A DNA stretch of 64,000 nt. Source: Stenotrophomonas lactitubi (GTDB lineage: Bacteria > Pseudomonadota > Gammaproteobacteria > Xanthomonadales > Xanthomonadaceae). How positions within the stretch are numbered: position 1 is the first letter of the stretch; every line of letters starts with the position of its first letter. Positions 13,447 to 22,140 of this stretch are shown in pieces. The position numbers were made by a program, and so were the translations under genes. Location: positions 682,001-746,000 of the forward strand of contig NZ_PHQX01000001.1 in the NCBI RefSeq assembly GCF_002803515.1. Reading direction: 5' to 3'. Under the pieces are notes generated by a model that did not search any database, was not told the DNA's origin, and was given only the letters and a program-made list of their open reading frames with translations.

Positions 13447-14223
13447 ATGGATGGCTCTTTCCCCTTACAACGTGATCCCGATCTCGCCTCGCCGGTCACC
13501 GACGCCAATAAATGGCGCCAGGAGATTGCCGAGGCCAAACAAGGGTTGCGAGCCAAGATCAGCACCAAAGCGGCTGCGCACTACGTCGGCGTGCACCACA
13601 CAACCTTGAGGGAGTGGGTGCGCGAAGGCCAAGGGCCCCAGCCCATGCAGAACCCGGCAAAGGCCGGCACGATGGCTCGAAACCAGCACCTGGGTTTCAG
13701 CTTGGACGCGCTGGACGCGTTCTTGGCCAGCCGCAGCGGTGAACCCATCACGCGCGGCAAACGCACCGACGCGGACGACGTGGTCCGCAAAGCCGAACGC
13801 ATCGAAGCCTTGATCGCGCTGAAAGAGGCTGAGGACCGGTTGGCCAAGGCCCGGGCCCGGGCGCGGCGGTTGGGCGTGGTGGCTTACGCCTCGCTGGCCG
13901 ACGTGCTGGAGATCCAGCCTTGGGTCACCCTGGGTGGGCGCATCGCAGGCCACGCATGGGCGGTGGACGACACCACGTTCAACGCCGCCGATGAGGACCA
14001 GTGGGAAGGAACCTTGGAAGAAGCGTTGGCCCAGCCTTGGGCAAGCACGGAGGCACGTCAGGCTTACCAGGATGCGTTTGTGGCCGTGCTCACCGGCACC
14101 GAGCAGGCCATCCAGGCCGCACGGTCGCGGCAGCTTGCCAGTGATCTGGACGAGCGGTGGGACAGCGCGAACCACGAGCCAAAGCCCGTGCGGCCGTTCG
14201 AAAAAACAAGGGGGCGGCTTTGA
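13447..14223 (+). CDS. Helix-turn-helix protein with coiled region
   Basis: 258 residues. Residues about 40-75 (STKAAAHYVGVHHTTLREWV then REGQGP) read as a winged helix-turn-helix of the excisionase/MerR type that choose a site by a wing. A basic coiled-coil-like stretch follows (KAERIEALIALKEAEDRLAK). It may be an excisionase, replication-control or partition regulator. It ends RGRL and overlaps the next gene by 4 bases (TTGA), so the two are translationally coupled. Confidence 0.65.
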   Translation: MDGSFPLQRDPDLASPVTDANKWRQEIAEAKQGLRAKISTKAAAHYVGVHHTTLREWVREGQGPQPMQNPAKAGTMARNQHLGFSLDALDAFLASRSGEPITRGKRTDADDVVRKAERIEALIALKEAEDRLAKARARARRLGVVAYASLADVLEIQPWVTLGGRIAGHAWAVDDTTFNAADEDQWEGTLEEALAQPWASTEARQAYQDAFVAVLTGTEQAIQAARSRQLASDLDERWDSANHEPKPVRPFEKTRGRL

Positions 14224-14858
14224 GCCCGCGCGATCCAGACATTCTCGGCGGGCGCCCTGGCCGGCCGTCGAAGAAGCCGAAGCCTCTGGCGTTGACAGCG
14301 GCTGAAGATGAAGAGTTTTCCAGGGCAAAGTCAGGCAAGCTGGAATGGGTCGGCCCTGGCGTGGCTGCCTACATGCTGGGCATCTCGAAGGACGCGCTGA
14401 AGAAGCGCCGGCAACGAAACGAAGGGCTGATCCCGGAATACAGGCCCGTCAAAAGCAACCGCCAAGGGGCGCAATACCGGTGGTCATCGGTGGAGCGTTG
14501 CGGCGGTGCCGAACGCATGACCCGGTCCACGTTGCCGCTGGTTCAAGCCGTGGAGCCTTACGCCGGTGCCGAATGCATTCCGCCCAACGTCTTGGCGCAA
14601 CGCCTCGACGACGTCGTGGCCTTGCTGAAGAAGCTCGGCGTTGAAGGCCTGAAAAAGGACCTTGCCTGGGCTTACAACGACGCCGATCGCCTGGTGGGGT
14701 TTGCTTCGCTTCATCCACAACTGCCCGCGCGTGCGCTCACGCTGCTTGAAGCGCTGGACGCCCCGTGGGTGAGCAGCGAAGCGCGTCAGCCCTTCCACGA
14801 CTGGGCCATGGGCGTGCTCCACTCCGCCGCCGAGAGCGCCGCGAAAGCCGCCGACTAA
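14220..14858 (+). CDS. Helix-turn-helix protein, coupled to the upstream gene
   Basis: 212 residues if translation begins at the TTG at 14220, which overlaps the preceding stop (TTGA) and has the purine tract AGGGGGCGG just upstream. GPGVAAYMLGISKDALKKRR followed by NEGLIPEYRPVKSNRQGAQY is a helix-turn-helix plus wing, as in excisionases. The C-terminal half is helical. It shares the APWVSSEARQPFHDW pattern with PWASTEARQAYQDAF in the upstream protein, so the two are probably diverged paralogues. Confidence 0.6.
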   Translation: MSPRDPDILGGRPGRPSKKPKPLALTAAEDEEFSRAKSGKLEWVGPGVAAYMLGISKDALKKRRQRNEGLIPEYRPVKSNRQGAQYRWSSVERCGGAERMTRSTLPLVQAVEPYAGAECIPPNVLAQRLDDVVALLKKLGVEGLKKDLAWAYNDADRLVGFASLHPQLPARALTLLEALDAPWVSSEARQPFHDWAMGVLHSAAESAAKAAD

Positions 14859-14864
14859 ACCCCA

Positions 14865-14941
14865 TTCCCGACTTTTTGTCGGGAAACGCATGAGTAAGGC
14901 GCACCAACGCTTCTAGGCCGTTGTCGGGACAGTTGTCCCGA
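14865..14941. promoter_or_regulatory. Two palindromic operators with a shared GTCGGGA half-site
   Basis: TTCCCGAC-TTTTT-GTCGGGAA at 14865-14885 and TCGGGACA-GT-TGTCCCGA at 14924-14941 are both perfect 8-bp dyads built on TGTCGGGA. They lie between the second HTH gene and the methyltransferase gene. The first could also be a hairpin, but no T-run follows it. They look like binding sites for an element-encoded repressor. Confidence 0.6.
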
Positions 14942-15028
14942 TAAAGCGGCGTTTTCGCATGGGTGGCCTACAGGGCCAGAACTGCAATCTCGTGTCCGTT
15001 CCGATTGGGAACGACATGCGGGATCGAC

Positions 15029-15682
15029 ATGCAGTCCAACGTTCTTCAATTCAAACTGGCCACCCGACCCAAGCGCCTGTCGGTGTCTAAGCCCACCCGG
15101 CTCACCTCCGTTTGCTACAAGGCAAGCGACAAAGCCCACACGAGCGTGGATTGGTATACCCCGCCTGCCATTGTCAAGGCGCTGGGGGGCAAGCGCGGCT
15201 TTGACCTCGATCCTTGCACGCCCGAAGATCCGTCGCGGCTGCCGGCGCCCACGGCCCGCCGAATGATCCCGCCGAGTCAGGATGGCCTGCTCACGCCGTG
15301 GCCCTCGCAAGCGTTCGTGTGGATGAACCCGCCCTACGGAAAAGGGATGGAGAAGTGGCTGAGCAAGCTGGCAAACCACCCCGGCGGCGGTATCGCCCTG
15401 GTGCCGGTCAGCATGGAGACGGGATGGATGCACGACTGCGTGCTTTCCCACCCTAACGCCACGGCGATTCTGTTGACCCGTGGGAGGCTGAAGTTTGTGC
15501 GTCCCGACGGAACCACCGGCACGGCAGCGCCGTCGGGATCATTGGTGGTGGCTTACGGCAAGCGCGCAGCAGGGCACCTTCAGCAAGCGCAAGCAAGCGG
15601 TGTGCTGCTCGGGAAGTTCTTTGCCATCCAGCGGGTAGCACAGGTGGCCAATTCCAATCAGGGGAGTGCCAACGATGAGTAA
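15029..15682 (+). CDS. Phage-type DNA N6-adenine methyltransferase (Dam)
   Basis: 217 residues from the ATG at 15029. DWYTPPAIVKALG, GFDLDPCTP (the cofactor region) and FVWMNPPYGKGMEKWLSKL with the catalytic NPPY are the motifs of the phage Dam family (DNA_N6-adenine methyltransferase). It would methylate adenines in the element and could protect it from restriction or time its replication. The twin palindromes upstream suggest repression. Confidence 0.88.
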   Translation: MQSNVLQFKLATRPKRLSVSKPTRLTSVCYKASDKAHTSVDWYTPPAIVKALGGKRGFDLDPCTPEDPSRLPAPTARRMIPPSQDGLLTPWPSQAFVWMNPPYGKGMEKWLSKLANHPGGGIALVPVSMETGWMHDCVLSHPNATAILLTRGRLKFVRPDGTTGTAAPSGSLVVAYGKRAAGHLQQAQASGVLLGKFFAIQRVAQVANSNQGSANDE

Positions 15683-15728
15683 TCAGACCGACGCCGCTTT
15701 GCGCATCTTTGATGGAGAGATCTCATGA
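15675..15728 (+). CDS. Possible 17-residue coupling peptide
   Basis: ATG at 15675 opens a 17-residue frame (MSNQTDAALRIFDGEIS) that overlaps the end of the Dam gene by 8 bases and whose stop overlaps the next start (ATGATG at 15725). It carries the GGAGAGA ribosome site of the next gene. It may only serve translational coupling. Confidence 0.3.
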   Translation: MSNQTDAALRIFDGEIS

Positions 15729-16471
15729 TGCATAAGGAAATGTCTTTGAAGATGGCCAGTAAACTGCTCAAGGCGATCCGCGAAATCCCCACGCGGCCGA
15801 ACCGTCCCTGGAACGCCCGTGAGGCCATGGAATTGTTTGTCCAGCATGCCTTGGTGGGTTTAATTCTTGCGGGTAAGAAGTCGGCGCTCAATGAGCTGGA
15901 TGCTTCCTTCTACGGCCCCGAACTTGGTTTTCGGACGTTGAAGGAGCACAGCCCTCCCGTGGAGCCCTTGGCTCATGCCCTCAGGGCCTACATGGAACTG
16001 GTGATCGAGTGCCGACCATTCGAAGACGTGTTGGTATGGGTGCATGCCGAGTTCTTGGCCACCAAGCGCGGAGAAGGACTTGGTCAGTTCTTTACGCCGC
16101 CAGACATGGTGGAATTGCAAGTCGCTCTTTCTCGGCATGTCAAACCTCATTCGGCAAGTCCTCGCCGCATCAGGATCCACGAGCCGGCATGCGGTGCCGG
16201 TGGGTTGCTGTTGGGTCAGATTCGTTCGCTAATGAAAGAACTTGCCACCGACACGATCGAGGTGAGTGCCATTGATTTGGATCCGTTCTGCGTGGCGATG
16301 ACCGCTTTGCAGCTGCAGGCAGCCCAGGTGCTGCACTACTCCCCGCTCAAGCATGTCGATCTCTGGGTGGGAAATGCCCTGGCTGGCCCACGGAAGCTGG
16401 GTTACGCCACCAACCGGTGGAATGGAACGATGGAGGAGTTGTTGCGCCGGAAGAGGATGATGGCTGTTTAG
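15725..16471 (+). CDS. HsdM-like N6-DNA methylase domain, lacking the NPPY/F motif
   Basis: 248 residues. GEGLGQFFTPPDMVELQVAL and RIHEPACGAGGLLLGQIRSL are the SAM-binding motifs X and I of the type I R-M HsdM/N6-methylase family, and VSAIDLDPFCVAMTALQLQA is motif II-III. Where the catalytic NPPY/F is expected the sequence reads VGNALAGP and the protein ends about 25 residues later. It may bind SAM and DNA without methylating adenine. An alternative ATG is at 15728. Confidence 0.75.
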   Translation: MMHKEMSLKMASKLLKAIREIPTRPNRPWNAREAMELFVQHALVGLILAGKKSALNELDASFYGPELGFRTLKEHSPPVEPLAHALRAYMELVIECRPFEDVLVWVHAEFLATKRGEGLGQFFTPPDMVELQVALSRHVKPHSASPRRIRIHEPACGAGGLLLGQIRSLMKELATDTIEVSAIDLDPFCVAMTALQLQAAQVLHYSPLKHVDLWVGNALAGPRKLGYATNRWNGTMEELLRRKRMMAV

Positions 16472-16492
16472 TCAGGCGTGGTCTCTGTTCTC

Positions 16493-16762
16493 GCCGTAAC
16501 AAGCACCCGTTACACCCGTCACAGGTGCTTGTTACGGCAGTTTGTCCAATGGATTCAATGGCTTTGCAGCGGCGAAGGCGCGTGTAACGGGTGTAACGGG
16601 TGGGTAGGTATTACTTGCAGCTGCATCAGAGATTTTGGCGTCAGAGCCAATCACTTTTTTCAAATCAATGGATCTACTTGTTACACCTGTTACACCCGTG
16701 ACAAACCTTGTCTGGTCAGGGTTTCAGCCGTAACGAGGGGTGTAACAAGCACCTGTTACACC
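16493..16762. other. Iteron array, candidate origin of replication
   Basis: Six exact copies of GTTACACC or its complement lie at 16509, 16590, 16680, 16689, 16739 and 16755, plus a one-mismatch copy at 16581. A perfect 15-bp dyad GCCGTAACAAGCACC/GGTGCTTGTTACGGC occupies 16493-16538. A 21-base unit GTAACAAGCACC-Y-GTTACACC occurs at 16496 and 16742. P4 alpha protein binds GGTGAACAG-type iterons; these GGTGTAAC iterons directly upstream of an alpha-like helicase gene suggest an analogous ori/crr. No convincing gene fills 16472-16919. Confidence 0.7.
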
Positions 16763-16919
16763 TTGGCTGAAAAGCGTGAATTGCCTCTCGTTTATGCAAA
16801 AAATGCTGTTGAGGCAACAGATACTGGTTTTAGTCAAGAAGTCGATCTGGACAAGTTCGTGGGCTCTGTTTGGATGGGGTTGTGGCCACAACGGGACCAC
16901 ATCACCCAGGAAACGAGCA

Positions 16920-17102
16920 ATGACGAACTCCCCCACATCGAAGAAGGCGACGCAACCGCGAGACGAAATGTTGAAGGCGCGGGTGAGTCGAGCGTTCAAG
17001 CGGCGGCTTCAAGCGGCGGCTGATGCCCAGGGCAAGACTTCATCGGAAGCCATGCGTCAAGCGCTGGTGGAATGGATGAGTCGCGTCCAGCAGGCCGCGT
17101 AA
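16920..17102 (+). CDS. Ribbon-helix-helix (CopG/Arc) DNA-binding protein
   Basis: 60 residues from the ATG at 16920. KARVSRAFKRRLQAAADAQG then KTSSEAMRQALVEWM is a ribbon-helix-helix fold: a beta strand followed by two helices. Such proteins repress promoters or control plasmid copy number and relaxosomes. It lies between the iterons and the helicase gene and may control replication. A longer in-frame start at 16776 reads into sequence without protein character. Confidence 0.75.
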   Translation: MTNSPTSKKATQPRDEMLKARVSRAFKRRLQAAADAQGKTSSEAMRQALVEWMSRVQQAA

Positions 17103-17111
17103 TCAACAAAA

Positions 17112-17133
17112 AACCCCGGCGCCAACCGGGGTT
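17112..17133 (-). terminator. Hairpin flanked by A-runs ahead of the helicase gene
   Basis: AACCCCGG-CGCCAA-CCGGGGTT forms an 8-bp stem. Read on the minus strand it is followed by TTTTTTGTTG, a terminator signature. No minus-strand gene is seen here, so it may stop antisense transcription entering the replication origin. Confidence 0.45.
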
Positions 17134-17155
17134 CAAAAAAACGGACAACACACAC

Positions 17156-18838
17156 ATGAACGATACAACACCAACTTCGGGTGTCAATGGGCGCCCCAGC
17201 AATGTCCTTTCCTTCCGTGGGAATGCGGCCCCCAAGGCGGCTTTTGGAGCACCAGCGCCTAAGGCAACCTTGAGCGATCAAGCATTCGAGGCCGATTTTG
17301 CCGATCACCTGAAAGCGACGGAGGAGTATGCGATCGGCGGCAAGTTGCCGGATGGCGACGACGACTGCAGCTTCTTCCGCTGGCTTCCTGAGCAAGGCTA
17401 CTGGGACCGTTGCTCGGAGAAGGACATGGCGGCCAAGGCGCTTTCCTGGCTCCGATTGGAGCGCAAGGACAAGGCGAACGCAGGTCATGCAACCAGCTGC
17501 ATCAACACAGCGGTGCTTGAGCTGATGGGGGATCGGAAATGCTGGTTGCCCAAGAAGTCCGATCGCAGGGCCATCGTTCCCCTCAAGGGGGGCTACCTTG
17601 AGATCGTCAAGCCTGACGAGCCGCGTTGCGCTCGCGCAGCGGCGGATGGGGAAGAGGTCTTTGATCAGGACGTTTTCTCTGCGACCTATGGACAGGGTTT
17701 GGGCCCGCGGCAAGCACTCCTGTTTCAGAACGACGAGACGCCGTCCAAGGCGCGCATTCGGGTGCTGGCGACCGCCAAGGAGCATGGAATCACTTACCAG
17801 GTCCCTGCCAAGCTGCGGCTGGAACAGGTTGACGGCGATGGCTATTACACTCCCAAGCCGCTGGATCCCAATTCGAAGTTCGGTCAATACCTGGATCTCT
17901 TTCAGCCCGACCTGGAGGTGCGTGCACTCCTTCAGGAGGCGGTGGCCAGCTCGTTGATGTCGATCTGCTTTGAGAAGGCCTTCTTCCTGGTTGGGTCGGG
18001 CAGCAATGGCAAATCCACGTTCCTCCACATCCTGCGCGCCCTTCACCCCCGCAACGTGTCGCTGCGTCTGGAGAAGCTGGACGGGACTTTTGCCATGGCC
18101 CCGTTGGTGGGCAAGAGCGCCTACATCGTCACGGAGACGCCAAAGGTCCTTGCCGCATCCATCCAGGAAGTCCTGAAAGCGCTCATTTCCCGTGACCCCA
18201 TCCAAGTCGAGGCCAAGCGCAAGGACGCATACACCACGCTCCCGATCGGCACCCTGTTCGCCAGCGTCAACGCCTGGTTCACGGTTTCCGGGCATGAGCA
18301 CGGGTTCTGGCGAAAGGTCCTGGCCATCCCCTTCAATGTTCGCATGGGTGAGAAGACCCATGAGGGAGCGAAGGGTGGAAATGGAAAGAAGCGTGAGCCT
18401 GACTTCCACCTTCAGATCACCGAAAGCGAGGAGGAAATGGCCCAGGTGCTGGACTGGGTGCTGGAAGGGGCGCTGCGCCTCATGGAGCGTGGCGGGTTTT
18501 CCGAAAAGCTGCCCGACGCCGTGCTGGCGCTGGCCGAGCAAAACCGAATGGAATCGGACACGACCATGGCCTACATGGCGGACCGAGACGCCTCCTACGA
18601 CAGCGGTGTTTGCACCGACAAGACGGCCATTTACGCCGACTACCGCCAATACGTGTTGGAAGAGTTGGGCAAGAAGCCTGTCAACGCGGAGGACTTCTGG
18701 AAGCGCGTTCGCGAGAAATTTCCCGAGGCCGGCATCTACCAAATCTCCCATGGGGGCAAGAAGCCTCGCGTGGCCGAGATTCGAATTGGGGGGATCAAAC
18801 CACTGCGGGACATGGCAGATTTGGAAACGCCTGTGTGA
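17156..18838 (+). CDS. P4-alpha/D5-like superfamily 3 replication helicase
   Basis: 560 residues. The helicase core has Walker A FFLVGSGSNGKSTFLHILRAL (about residues 277-297), a Walker B-like KSAYIVTETPK, and LFASVNAWFTV plus FWRKVLAIPF, which match the DUF5906/phage-plasmid P4-family helicase. A clear archaeo-eukaryotic or TOPRIM primase motif is not obvious in the first 200 residues. With the upstream iterons and RHH protein it forms a plausible autonomous replication module. Alternative: helicase acting with a host primase. Confidence 0.85.
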   Translation: MNDTTPTSGVNGRPSNVLSFRGNAAPKAAFGAPAPKATLSDQAFEADFADHLKATEEYAIGGKLPDGDDDCSFFRWLPEQGYWDRCSEKDMAAKALSWLRLERKDKANAGHATSCINTAVLELMGDRKCWLPKKSDRRAIVPLKGGYLEIVKPDEPRCARAAADGEEVFDQDVFSATYGQGLGPRQALLFQNDETPSKARIRVLATAKEHGITYQVPAKLRLEQVDGDGYYTPKPLDPNSKFGQYLDLFQPDLEVRALLQEAVASSLMSICFEKAFFLVGSGSNGKSTFLHILRALHPRNVSLRLEKLDGTFAMAPLVGKSAYIVTETPKVLAASIQEVLKALISRDPIQVEAKRKDAYTTLPIGTLFASVNAWFTVSGHEHGFWRKVLAIPFNVRMGEKTHEGAKGGNGKKREPDFHLQITESEEEMAQVLDWVLEGALRLMERGGFSEKLPDAVLALAEQNRMESDTTMAYMADRDASYDSGVCTDKTAIYADYRQYVLEELGKKPVNAEDFWKRVREKFPEAGIYQISHGGKKPRVAEIRIGGIKPLRDMADLETPV

Positions 18839-19162
18839 AGCTGTTCGCCCGAGACATCCTATTAAATGCACTCGGAAGCAGGGGTTGCTGTGGGTGCGCC
18901 ACGACGACTTTCCCCTGACCACCAATGCCGGCTGGCCTGGGCCGCCAACCGGGGTGATCGGGGCGCGGTCAGGAGCGCGCGATGCTTTTCGGCCACAACC
19001 GGTTGCCGTCCAGTAAGCACCTTGCCAGGGGATGCGCTTGTGACTAAAGCGACGGCGGTCGAGGTGGCGGGTTCTTCTGAAAACTCTCCTTTCGCCGCCC
19101 CCCTTGCGTGTTTCCCGCGAAGCGGTAGAACAAAGGTTCTGATCACATAAACGGGAGGGGCC
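18839..19162. other. Non-coding gap with two recurrent boxes
   Basis: These 324 bases hold no convincing gene. They contain TGACTAAAGC at 19041-19050 and CCCCCTTGCGTGTTTCC at 19098-19114, both of which recur elsewhere in the element, and the ribosome site GGGAGGGG before the ankyrin gene. Confidence 0.6.
19098..19114 (+). promoter_or_regulatory. CCCCCTTGCG box, copy 1
   Basis: CCCCCTTGCGTGTTTCC lies 65 bases before the ankyrin gene start at 19163. Near-identical 17-mers precede other cargo genes (22141, 26636 and, inverted, 40344-40328). Confidence 0.5.
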
Positions 19163-20785
19163 ATGAACGTCAAGGCAGCGAACAGTAGGAGGTTCGGAGG
19201 TTTGTTGAGGACTGCTGGTATCAGCGTTGAAGAACTACGCGCCATTGTGGCGGCAGCTGAACTGTCTGATTTTGAAGAAATTCAAGAATTGTTTGGGAGC
19301 GCTGTTTGCAGGGACGAATTCGAGAAAGTAACGGTGTTCTTGGATGCAGGTGTGAAGCCCGGCAGTTCCGTCATGATCGAAGCCGCTAGGTCCGGACCGG
19401 CAGATACGCTCGAACGCCTCTTGTCGGCGGGTGGGGATCCAAATGCACGTGAGTGGCACCTTTCGCCGCTTTCCGAGTCCGTTAGATGGGGGGACGCGAA
19501 GAAGGTGTCTCTGCTCCTGGACGCTGGTGCAACCCCCACCGCTGCAGCGATGACCCAGGCGGCAACTCACCGAGATCCAAACATTCTCGTTCAGCTGTTG
19601 GCGGCAGGTGGGGATCCCAATGGAGGCGAGTTGAGCACTAGACCTCTCCATGTTGCCGCATTTCGCAACTTTACGGAGTCAGTGAGTATTCTTCTCGAAG
19701 CCGGTGCTGATCCGAACAAGGAAAGCAACGGAACATTCCCCCTCCACTGGGCTTGTCTGGCGGGTGGGACGGAAACAGTAGCGCTGTTGCTGGAATCCGG
19801 CGCTGATCCCCATGCGAAATGTGTCGCTGACCATTCCCCTCGCAATGGGGATTCACAATTATACGAGACTGGGCATGCCCCCATCGATCTCATCCGCTCC
19901 TATGTAACGGATGAGTTGGACGTCTTGCTGAAAGCCGGTGTCGATCCAAATCATAAGTCGGAAGTGTCGGGTCTCAGTCTCCTGCATCGCGCTGCCATGG
20001 GCGGCAGTGGCGACTTCATTGCAAAGTTGTTGGAGGCAGGTGCCGATCCAAACCATCCCAGCCGCCACGGTGATATGCCATTGCACGGTGCCGCGGAGAA
20101 GGGCAGGACGGATGTGTTGTCAACGTTGATGGCAGCTGGAGCTGATCCAAATGGGCGGGGCAACAATGGAAACTCGCCTCTGCAATACGCCGCGCGGGCG
20201 GGGTATTCTGATGTGGTTGAAGCGTTGCTGGCCGCAGGCGCTGATCCCAATCATGCCAATGAGGAAGGGCAAACCCCGCTGCATTCGGTGTGTTCATACA
20301 GGGTAAGGAATTCATACGGGGTAAGAAATATCGACACGTCGAAATTGGGTGAAACGGCAAGGTTGCTTTTGGAGGCGGGATCGGATCCCAACGCGCGCGA
20401 CATCTGGGGCAGAACTCCTCTGTTTAACGCAGCCTCAGCTGCTGATGAGCATGGGAGGGTCATCCAGTCGAGTATTGAATTGGTGGAAAACCTCGTTGAA
20501 AAGGGCGCTGACATCTTGGCCAAGAATAACGACGGGAAGACCGCCTCGTTCTATGCTTTCCATCTAGAAGTCCAGGCACACCTGGTAACCGCCGAGGCCC
20601 AAGCTCGCCAACAACGGCTCGAAGTCAAGGTTCAAGAGGTTGGCGAATTGGCATCACCGAAGCGGCAATCGAGCGATGGCCCGTGCTTGATTGTGGGGGG
20701 TGACTTGTTCAACCCGCGGGAGGTGGCCAAAGCACCAGCCCCCACGGCGCTCCAGGAAGCTCCCCTCCAGCGGATGCGTTTGTGA
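19163..20785 (+). CDS. Large ankyrin-repeat protein
   Basis: 540 residues made of about eleven ankyrin repeats of the form LLxAGADPNxxxxxGxTPLHxA (for example VALLLESGADPHAK, ALLAAGADPNHANEEGQTPL). There is no signal peptide or membrane helix. Ankyrin stacks bind partner proteins; a partner cannot be inferred. The gene is visibly richer in A+T than its neighbours, suggesting separate acquisition. The tail after residue 460 is not repetitive and ends QRMRL. Its stop overlaps a GTG (GTGA) for the next gene. Confidence 0.9.
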   Translation: MNVKAANSRRFGGLLRTAGISVEELRAIVAAAELSDFEEIQELFGSAVCRDEFEKVTVFLDAGVKPGSSVMIEAARSGPADTLERLLSAGGDPNAREWHLSPLSESVRWGDAKKVSLLLDAGATPTAAAMTQAATHRDPNILVQLLAAGGDPNGGELSTRPLHVAAFRNFTESVSILLEAGADPNKESNGTFPLHWACLAGGTETVALLLESGADPHAKCVADHSPRNGDSQLYETGHAPIDLIRSYVTDELDVLLKAGVDPNHKSEVSGLSLLHRAAMGGSGDFIAKLLEAGADPNHPSRHGDMPLHGAAEKGRTDVLSTLMAAGADPNGRGNNGNSPLQYAARAGYSDVVEALLAAGADPNHANEEGQTPLHSVCSYRVRNSYGVRNIDTSKLGETARLLLEAGSDPNARDIWGRTPLFNAASAADEHGRVIQSSIELVENLVEKGADILAKNNDGKTASFYAFHLEVQAHLVTAEAQARQQRLEVKVQEVGELASPKRQSSDGPCLIVGGDLFNPREVAKAPAPTALQEAPLQRMRL

Positions 20786-20826
20786 CCGGAGGTTGCCAAA
20801 ACCCGACCACGTCGCAGGCTGAAGCC

Positions 20827-21042
20827 ATGGACCATCCCGATGCCCTCCACGAATCCGCCCTCGATCGGCAGGACGCCCTGGCGGCGTCCCCCCGTTTCAC
20901 CGTGCACCGAACCCCGGATGGCGTCCGTGTGCGACTCCAGGAGGGCGACGGGGACCCTAGCACTGGTTTGACCATCGATCGGGTCTTGGCGTTGCTGGAG
21001 AGCCTGCTGGAGCAGGGGCGCGCCGTCACCATTCACGATTGA
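20827..21042 (+). CDS. Small acidic protein of unknown function
   Basis: 71 residues from the ATG at 20827, or 86 from the GTG at 20782 that overlaps the ankyrin stop. FTVHRTPDGVRVRLQEGDGD and DRVLALLESLLEQGRAVTI suggest a small alpha/beta fold. No family is recognised. Overlap with the ankyrin gene argues for coupled translation if the GTG is used. Confidence 0.55.
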   Translation: MDHPDALHESALDRQDALAASPRFTVHRTPDGVRVRLQEGDGDPSTGLTIDRVLALLESLLEQGRAVTIHD

Positions 21043-21110
21043 AGTTTCCAGCCTAACCCCCTTGGCGTTGCCGACAGGCGCCTTTCCTTGCCTTCCAGGA
21101 GAGCCTGCCC

Positions 21111-22139
21111 GTGTCCGATGCCACCCCCAACGAAAGCTTCCTTCAGCGCCATTCCCGCGACGTCGTCGAGCGCTTGATCCGCCAGATGGAGGAGGGCACC
21201 GGTCCCTTCCTCAAACCTTGGGACGCCCGCGTGGACCTCGGCTTGCCCATGAACCCCACGACGGGCAAGAGCTACCGGGGCGGAAACCTGCTCCACCTGT
21301 GGGCCCTTCAGAGCGCCTGGGACACCCAGGACAACCGGTGGATGACTTACAAGCAAGCCGCGGCCGTGGGCGCTCAGGTGCGCAAAGGCGAGAAAGCCAG
21401 CGTGATTGAGTATTGGGACTGGTCGCCGGTGGAAGAGGCCAAGAAGAGCGGGGACCCCGAGCTCATCGCCAAGGCCCACCCCAAGGTCTTCTTCCCCCGG
21501 GTGTTCAACGCGATGCAAATCGATGGGTTGCCGGCACTGGTCTTGCCAGCCCCGCGGCCAGAGCCCGATATCCATCAGGCCTGCGAAGCGGTGCTCAAGG
21601 ACAGCGGAGCCGAGATCCACCACGACGGGGGCAACCAAGCGTTCTACCGTCCGATGACCGACAGCATCCACTTGCCCCAGCGCAACAGCTTCCACTCGGC
21701 CAGCGGCTACTACGCCACCGCGTTGCACGAACTGGGCCACTGGACCGGCTTTCCCACCCGCCTCAACCGCGATCAGAAGGGGACTTTTGGGAGCATCGAC
21801 TATGCCAAAGAGGAACTGGTCGCCGAGATCTCCAGCATGCTGATGGGCGAACGCCTGGGCATTGGCCACGACCCTACCCAGCACGCGGCTTATGTGAAGT
21901 CGTGGATCCAAATCCTCCGGGACGATCCCCGGGAGCTCTTCCGAGCCGCGGCGGCGGCCGAGCGGGTGGTGGAATTCCTGAAGGTGCCCGAGTTGGTTCG
22001 CGAGCCGCTCCCGAAGGTTGAGCGGGAGCGGCAGCTTGTGGCAGCCAACCAGCAGGAGCTTGAAAAACCTAACGGCACGAAGGTCCGCACGAAAGCGCGT
22101 GAGAAGGCCAGGCAGAGGAGCCAGGTGATGGTGGCCTGA
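21111..22139 (+). CDS. ardC: ArdC-like antirestriction protein with zincin domain
   Basis: 342 residues starting at GTG 21111, with CAGGAGA upstream. The N-terminal ssDNA-binding domain (GTGPFLKPWD, NPTTGKSYRGGN, WMTYKQAAAVGAQVRKGEK) is typical of ArdC/DUF1738. The C-terminal metallopeptidase-like domain has ATALHELGHWTG (HExxH) and the third ligand in KEELVAEISSML. ArdC proteins protect incoming single-stranded DNA from host restriction during conjugation, so this gene supports a conjugative or mobilisable element. Confidence 0.88.
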   Translation: MSDATPNESFLQRHSRDVVERLIRQMEEGTGPFLKPWDARVDLGLPMNPTTGKSYRGGNLLHLWALQSAWDTQDNRWMTYKQAAAVGAQVRKGEKASVIEYWDWSPVEEAKKSGDPELIAKAHPKVFFPRVFNAMQIDGLPALVLPAPRPEPDIHQACEAVLKDSGAEIHHDGGNQAFYRPMTDSIHLPQRNSFHSASGYYATALHELGHWTGFPTRLNRDQKGTFGSIDYAKEELVAEISSMLMGERLGIGHDPTQHAAYVKSWIQILRDDPRELFRAAAAAERVVEFLKVPELVREPLPKVERERQLVAANQQELEKPNGTKVRTKAREKARQRSQVMVA

Positions 22140-22140
22140 A

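Noticed and set aside
16478..17023. 181-codon open frame across the iteron region
   Set aside because: It reads through the GTTACACC repeats as Cys/Tyr/Thr runs, lacks a ribosome site and overlaps the better supported RHH gene.
18866..19150. 94-codon open frame after the helicase
   Set aside because: No ribosome site, no protein-like pattern, and it covers the recurrent boxes.
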